A model generated the notes under the pieces. The model was not told the origin of the DNA. It did no database searches and saw only the letters and a list, made by a program, of their open reading frames with translations. From an uncultured Chloroflexota bacterium (GTDB lineage Bacteria; Chloroflexota; Dehalococcoidia; SM23-28-2; RBG-16-64-32): 6,708 nt of DNA. The stretch spans positions 1-6,708 of the forward strand of contig CAJXNA010000115.1 in assembly GCA_913056415.1 (NCBI GenBank), written 5' to 3'. Position numbers and translations under genes: made by a program. Below, in pieces: positions 4,974 to 6,708 of this stretch (position 1 is the stretch's first letter; every line of letters begins with the position of its first letter).

Positions 4974-6533
4974 ATGACAAGCAGGCAGGCCAGACACACG
5001 ATCTCTCCTCTGCGAGCGGTTCTGTTCGCGGTCGGGTTGGGAGTTGCCCTGAGCTTCGTCATCTCCCCTAGCGTGCCCGGCAGCGCGGAGCGGGGGATCG
5101 GTGGCGATGACGTAGCGGCGGCGGCGATGATCTCCCTCCTGGCTGCAGGCGGCCTGGGCCTCTACTTGTACATTTTCCAGCCCAAGGAGCTGAACACCGT
5201 TCTGCGCCTGTTCATGGTGGCGCTTCTGGTCGTCATCTGGGTGGCCGCCGCCAAGTTCTTCCTCGCTACCACCCTGCCGGACGACGAACGCTTGTACCTT
5301 TCGTACATGCTGCCGGTGGCCGCCTTGCCCATGCTGATCGCCACGCTGCTGGACGGCGGCTTGGCGGTGGCGGCGGCGGCGCTTCTCGCCCTCCTCACCG
5401 CCTTCGTCGGCTTCTACCTGCCTGACGCCCGTGAGGCGCTGGCAGGGCACCCGCTGGACGCTCTCCAGATGGCGACCGCGTTCCTACTCGGCGGGCTGGT
5501 GGGCATCTTCGCCGTTCACCGCGCCGAGCGGATGAACCGCTACCTATCGGCGGGAGGCGCGGTGACGTTCGTCTCCTTCAGCGTGCTGCTCTCCTTCTGG
5601 CTGTTGTCGGGGGACCGCGAGGCGGTGGACCTGGTGGGGATGATCGTGTTCACGGGCGTGGGCGGTATCCTATCCGCCGTGATCGTCGTCGGTGCTACCG
5701 TGATCCTCGGCCTGATGTTCGGCATCACCACTCGTATGCAGCTCATGGAGCTGGCCCAGCTCAACCATCCGCTGCTGCGGCGGCTTCAGGAGCAGGCGTC
5801 GGGTACGTTTCACCACAGCGTCATAGTCGGCAACCTGGGGGAGAGGGCGGCCGACCGGGTGGGCGCAGACTCGCTTCTGGTGCGGGTCGGCTGCTACTTC
5901 CATGACATCGGCAAGGTGACCAAGCCGGGGTACTACATTGAAAACCAGATGCAGGGCGAGAACCCGCACGACAAGCTCACGCCCGCCTCCAGCGCGAAGA
6001 TGGTGTCCGATCACGTCCGCACCGGTCTGGAGCTGGCGAAGCGCCATCGAGTGCCGGCCCGGGTGCGCGCCTTCATCCCTGAGCATCACGGCACGCGCCT
6101 GGTGACCTACTTCTATCGCAAGGCGGCCAGCGACGACGCAACGACCGACCCCGAGAAGTTCCGCTATCCCGGGCCCAGACCCCAAAGCAGAGAGACCGCC
6201 ATCGTCATGCTGGCCGACTCTGTCGAGGCGGTCGTCCGCTCCAGTCGCGACCGCTCGGCGGAGCGGATCGACTCGCTGGTGCAGGCGGTTATCGCGGAGC
6301 GGGTGGCCGAGGGTCAGTTGGACGAGTGCGATCTAACTCTGCGTGACCTGAAGACGATCGTCGAGTCGTTCAAGACGACCCTACGGGGCGTCTACCACCC
6401 GCGAATCGAGTACCCCGCGCCAACCGCGGCGGAGCGCGCCGCCGGCGCGGTTGTGGGCGGCTCCCCGGAGCCGTTGGCGGAGCCGATGGACGGCACCGCT
6501 CCGCCTTTGGAGATAGAGCGGCCGCGAAGCTAG
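4974..6533 (+). CDS. PgpH-like membrane HD-domain cyclic di-AMP phosphodiesterase lacking the extracellular sensor domain
   Basis: This is an inner-membrane protein with a cytoplasmic HD hydrolase domain, most like PgpH/YqfF, which cleaves cyclic di-AMP to pApA. The 519 residues comprise a first membrane segment (about 14-31), a short external loop (about 32-45) and a block of about seven membrane segments (46-247) ending at FGITTRMQLMELAQLNHPLL. The HD domain spans about 275-475. Its metal ligands are all visible: His281 in FHHS, His310-Asp311 in FHDIGK, His347 in DHVRTG, His371-His372 in EHHG and Asp415 in LADSVEA. The C-terminus passes through HPRIEYP into a Pro/Ala/Gly-rich, probably disordered tail of about 35 residues. 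Classical PgpH is about 700 residues because a roughly 200-residue 7TMR-HDED domain sits between membrane segments 1 and 2; here it is missing. No frameshift or interrupting stop is apparent. Catalysis should be intact, while external signal sensing should be lost or moved to the membrane block. The start at ATG 4974 is set by AAAGGA at 4958-4963. Its stop overlaps that of the convergent gene. Confidence 0.9.
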   Translation: MTSRQARHTISPLRAVLFAVGLGVALSFVISPSVPGSAERGIGGDDVAAAAMISLLAAGGLGLYLYIFQPKELNTVLRLFMVALLVVIWVAAAKFFLATTLPDDERLYLSYMLPVAALPMLIATLLDGGLAVAAAALLALLTAFVGFYLPDAREALAGHPLDALQMATAFLLGGLVGIFAVHRAERMNRYLSAGGAVTFVSFSVLLSFWLLSGDREAVDLVGMIVFTGVGGILSAVIVVGATVILGLMFGITTRMQLMELAQLNHPLLRRLQEQASGTFHHSVIVGNLGERAADRVGADSLLVRVGCYFHDIGKVTKPGYYIENQMQGENPHDKLTPASSAKMVSDHVRTGLELAKRHRVPARVRAFIPEHHGTRLVTYFYRKAASDDATTDPEKFRYPGPRPQSRETAIVMLADSVEAVVRSSRDRSAERIDSLVQAVIAERVAEGQLDECDLTLRDLKTIVESFKTTLRGVYHPRIEYPAPTAAERAAGAVVGGSPEPLAEPMDGTAPPLEIERPRS

Positions 6534-6708
6534 GGGCGAGACACCTCGCTTCGCTCCCAGTACCCCACGAAGCGGGCCAACGCCCGTACCGCCCGCTCAA
6601 CGCTGGGGAAGAGCGCCATCTCCGCCTTCACCAGCTTCTCCCGCGCCTCTGACACCAGTCGCCACAGCCTCTCGTCCGCGTAGTCGCTGGGACCGATGAC
6701 GACGGCCA
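6530..6708 (-). CDS. C-terminal end of an NDP-forming acyl-CoA synthetase, alpha-type (partial)
   Basis: On the minus strand an open frame enters from the right edge of the window and runs for 58 residues to a TAG at 6532-6530. The visible end reads EKLVKAEMALFPSVERAVRA (residues 24-43), continuing LARFVGYWERSE. This is the usual closing pattern of the CoA-ligase (succinyl-CoA synthetase alpha-like) part of ADP- or GDP-forming acetyl/acyl-CoA synthetases, where [A/G]-[I/L]-[P/L]-[V/F]-[Y/P]-P-x-E-R-A-x-R-A-L precedes a final aromatic helix. Such enzymes interconvert acyl-CoA and free acid with NDP phosphorylation in the cytoplasm. The catalytic His and the CoA-binding domain would lie beyond the window. 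The gene converges on the HD phosphodiesterase gene, their stop codons sharing 3 bp within CTAG, and is probably a separate transcription unit. Assignment rests on one short conserved block and is moderate in strength. Confidence 0.6.
   Translation of the reverse strand, partial: AVVIGPSDYADERLWRLVSEAREKLVKAEMALFPSVERAVRALARFVGYWERSEVSRP

Noticed and set aside
5670..6185. 171-codon open frame on the minus strand inside the HD gene
   Set aside because: It overlaps the catalytic HD region on the opposite strand, has no recognisable motif, and is explained by the codon bias of the real gene.
6536..6549. Perfect 5-bp hairpin GCGAG-ACAC-CTCGC just after the HD gene
   Set aside because: There is no T-run on either side, and it lies in the coding region of the convergent gene, so terminator function is unsupported.

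Overview
The window looks like bacterial chromosomal DNA with moderately high G+C, from an organism that makes cyclic di-AMP. The gene types are a CUT1 sugar ABC transporter, yqeY beside a PgpH-type HD phosphodiesterase, and an NDP-forming acyl-CoA synthetase. Together with start codons that follow -10-like boxes and have no Shine-Dalgarno sequence, they would fit an uncultured Chloroflexota-like lineage. That placement is inference only; no marker gene here settles it.

Region 1 (about 90-2983, + strand) is a compact three-gene transporter operon: a MalK/UgpC-type ATPase, then MalF/UgpA-type and MalG/UgpE-type permeases, spaced 15 and 2 bp apart. The solute-binding protein is absent and may lie upstream. 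Region 2 (3017-4381) is one open frame made of two unrelated pieces. About 80 residues are the N-terminus of an aldehyde dehydrogenase of the methylmalonate-semialdehyde dehydrogenase type (MmsA/IolA). These run in frame into about 370 residues of a coiled-coil protein with two C-terminal membrane segments. The rest of the dehydrogenase, including its catalytic cysteine region, is not in the window. This is either a real rearrangement or an assembly chimera, and it is the most important point to resolve.

Region 3 (4415-6533, + strand) holds yqeY and a membrane HD-domain phosphodiesterase related to PgpH. The HD catalytic residues are complete, but the extracellular 7TMR-HDED sensor domain of classical PgpH is missing and replaced by a short loop. 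Region 4 (6530-6708, - strand) is the 58-residue C-terminal end of an acyl-CoA synthetase alpha-type protein. Its stop codon overlaps the stop of the HD gene inside a CTAG.

The transporter and the dehydrogenase fragment look like the remains of a carbohydrate uptake and catabolism operon. The yqeY-pgpH pair echoes a housekeeping neighbourhood known from Firmicutes such as Bacillus subtilis. The two blocks meet at or near the chimeric gene. I see no tRNA, rRNA, CRISPR array, transposase or integrase, and no non-coding stretch longer than about 120 bp. I found no convincing new defence or mobile system; the novelty lies in the chimeric gene, the sensor-less PgpH and the recurring extended -10 start signals.
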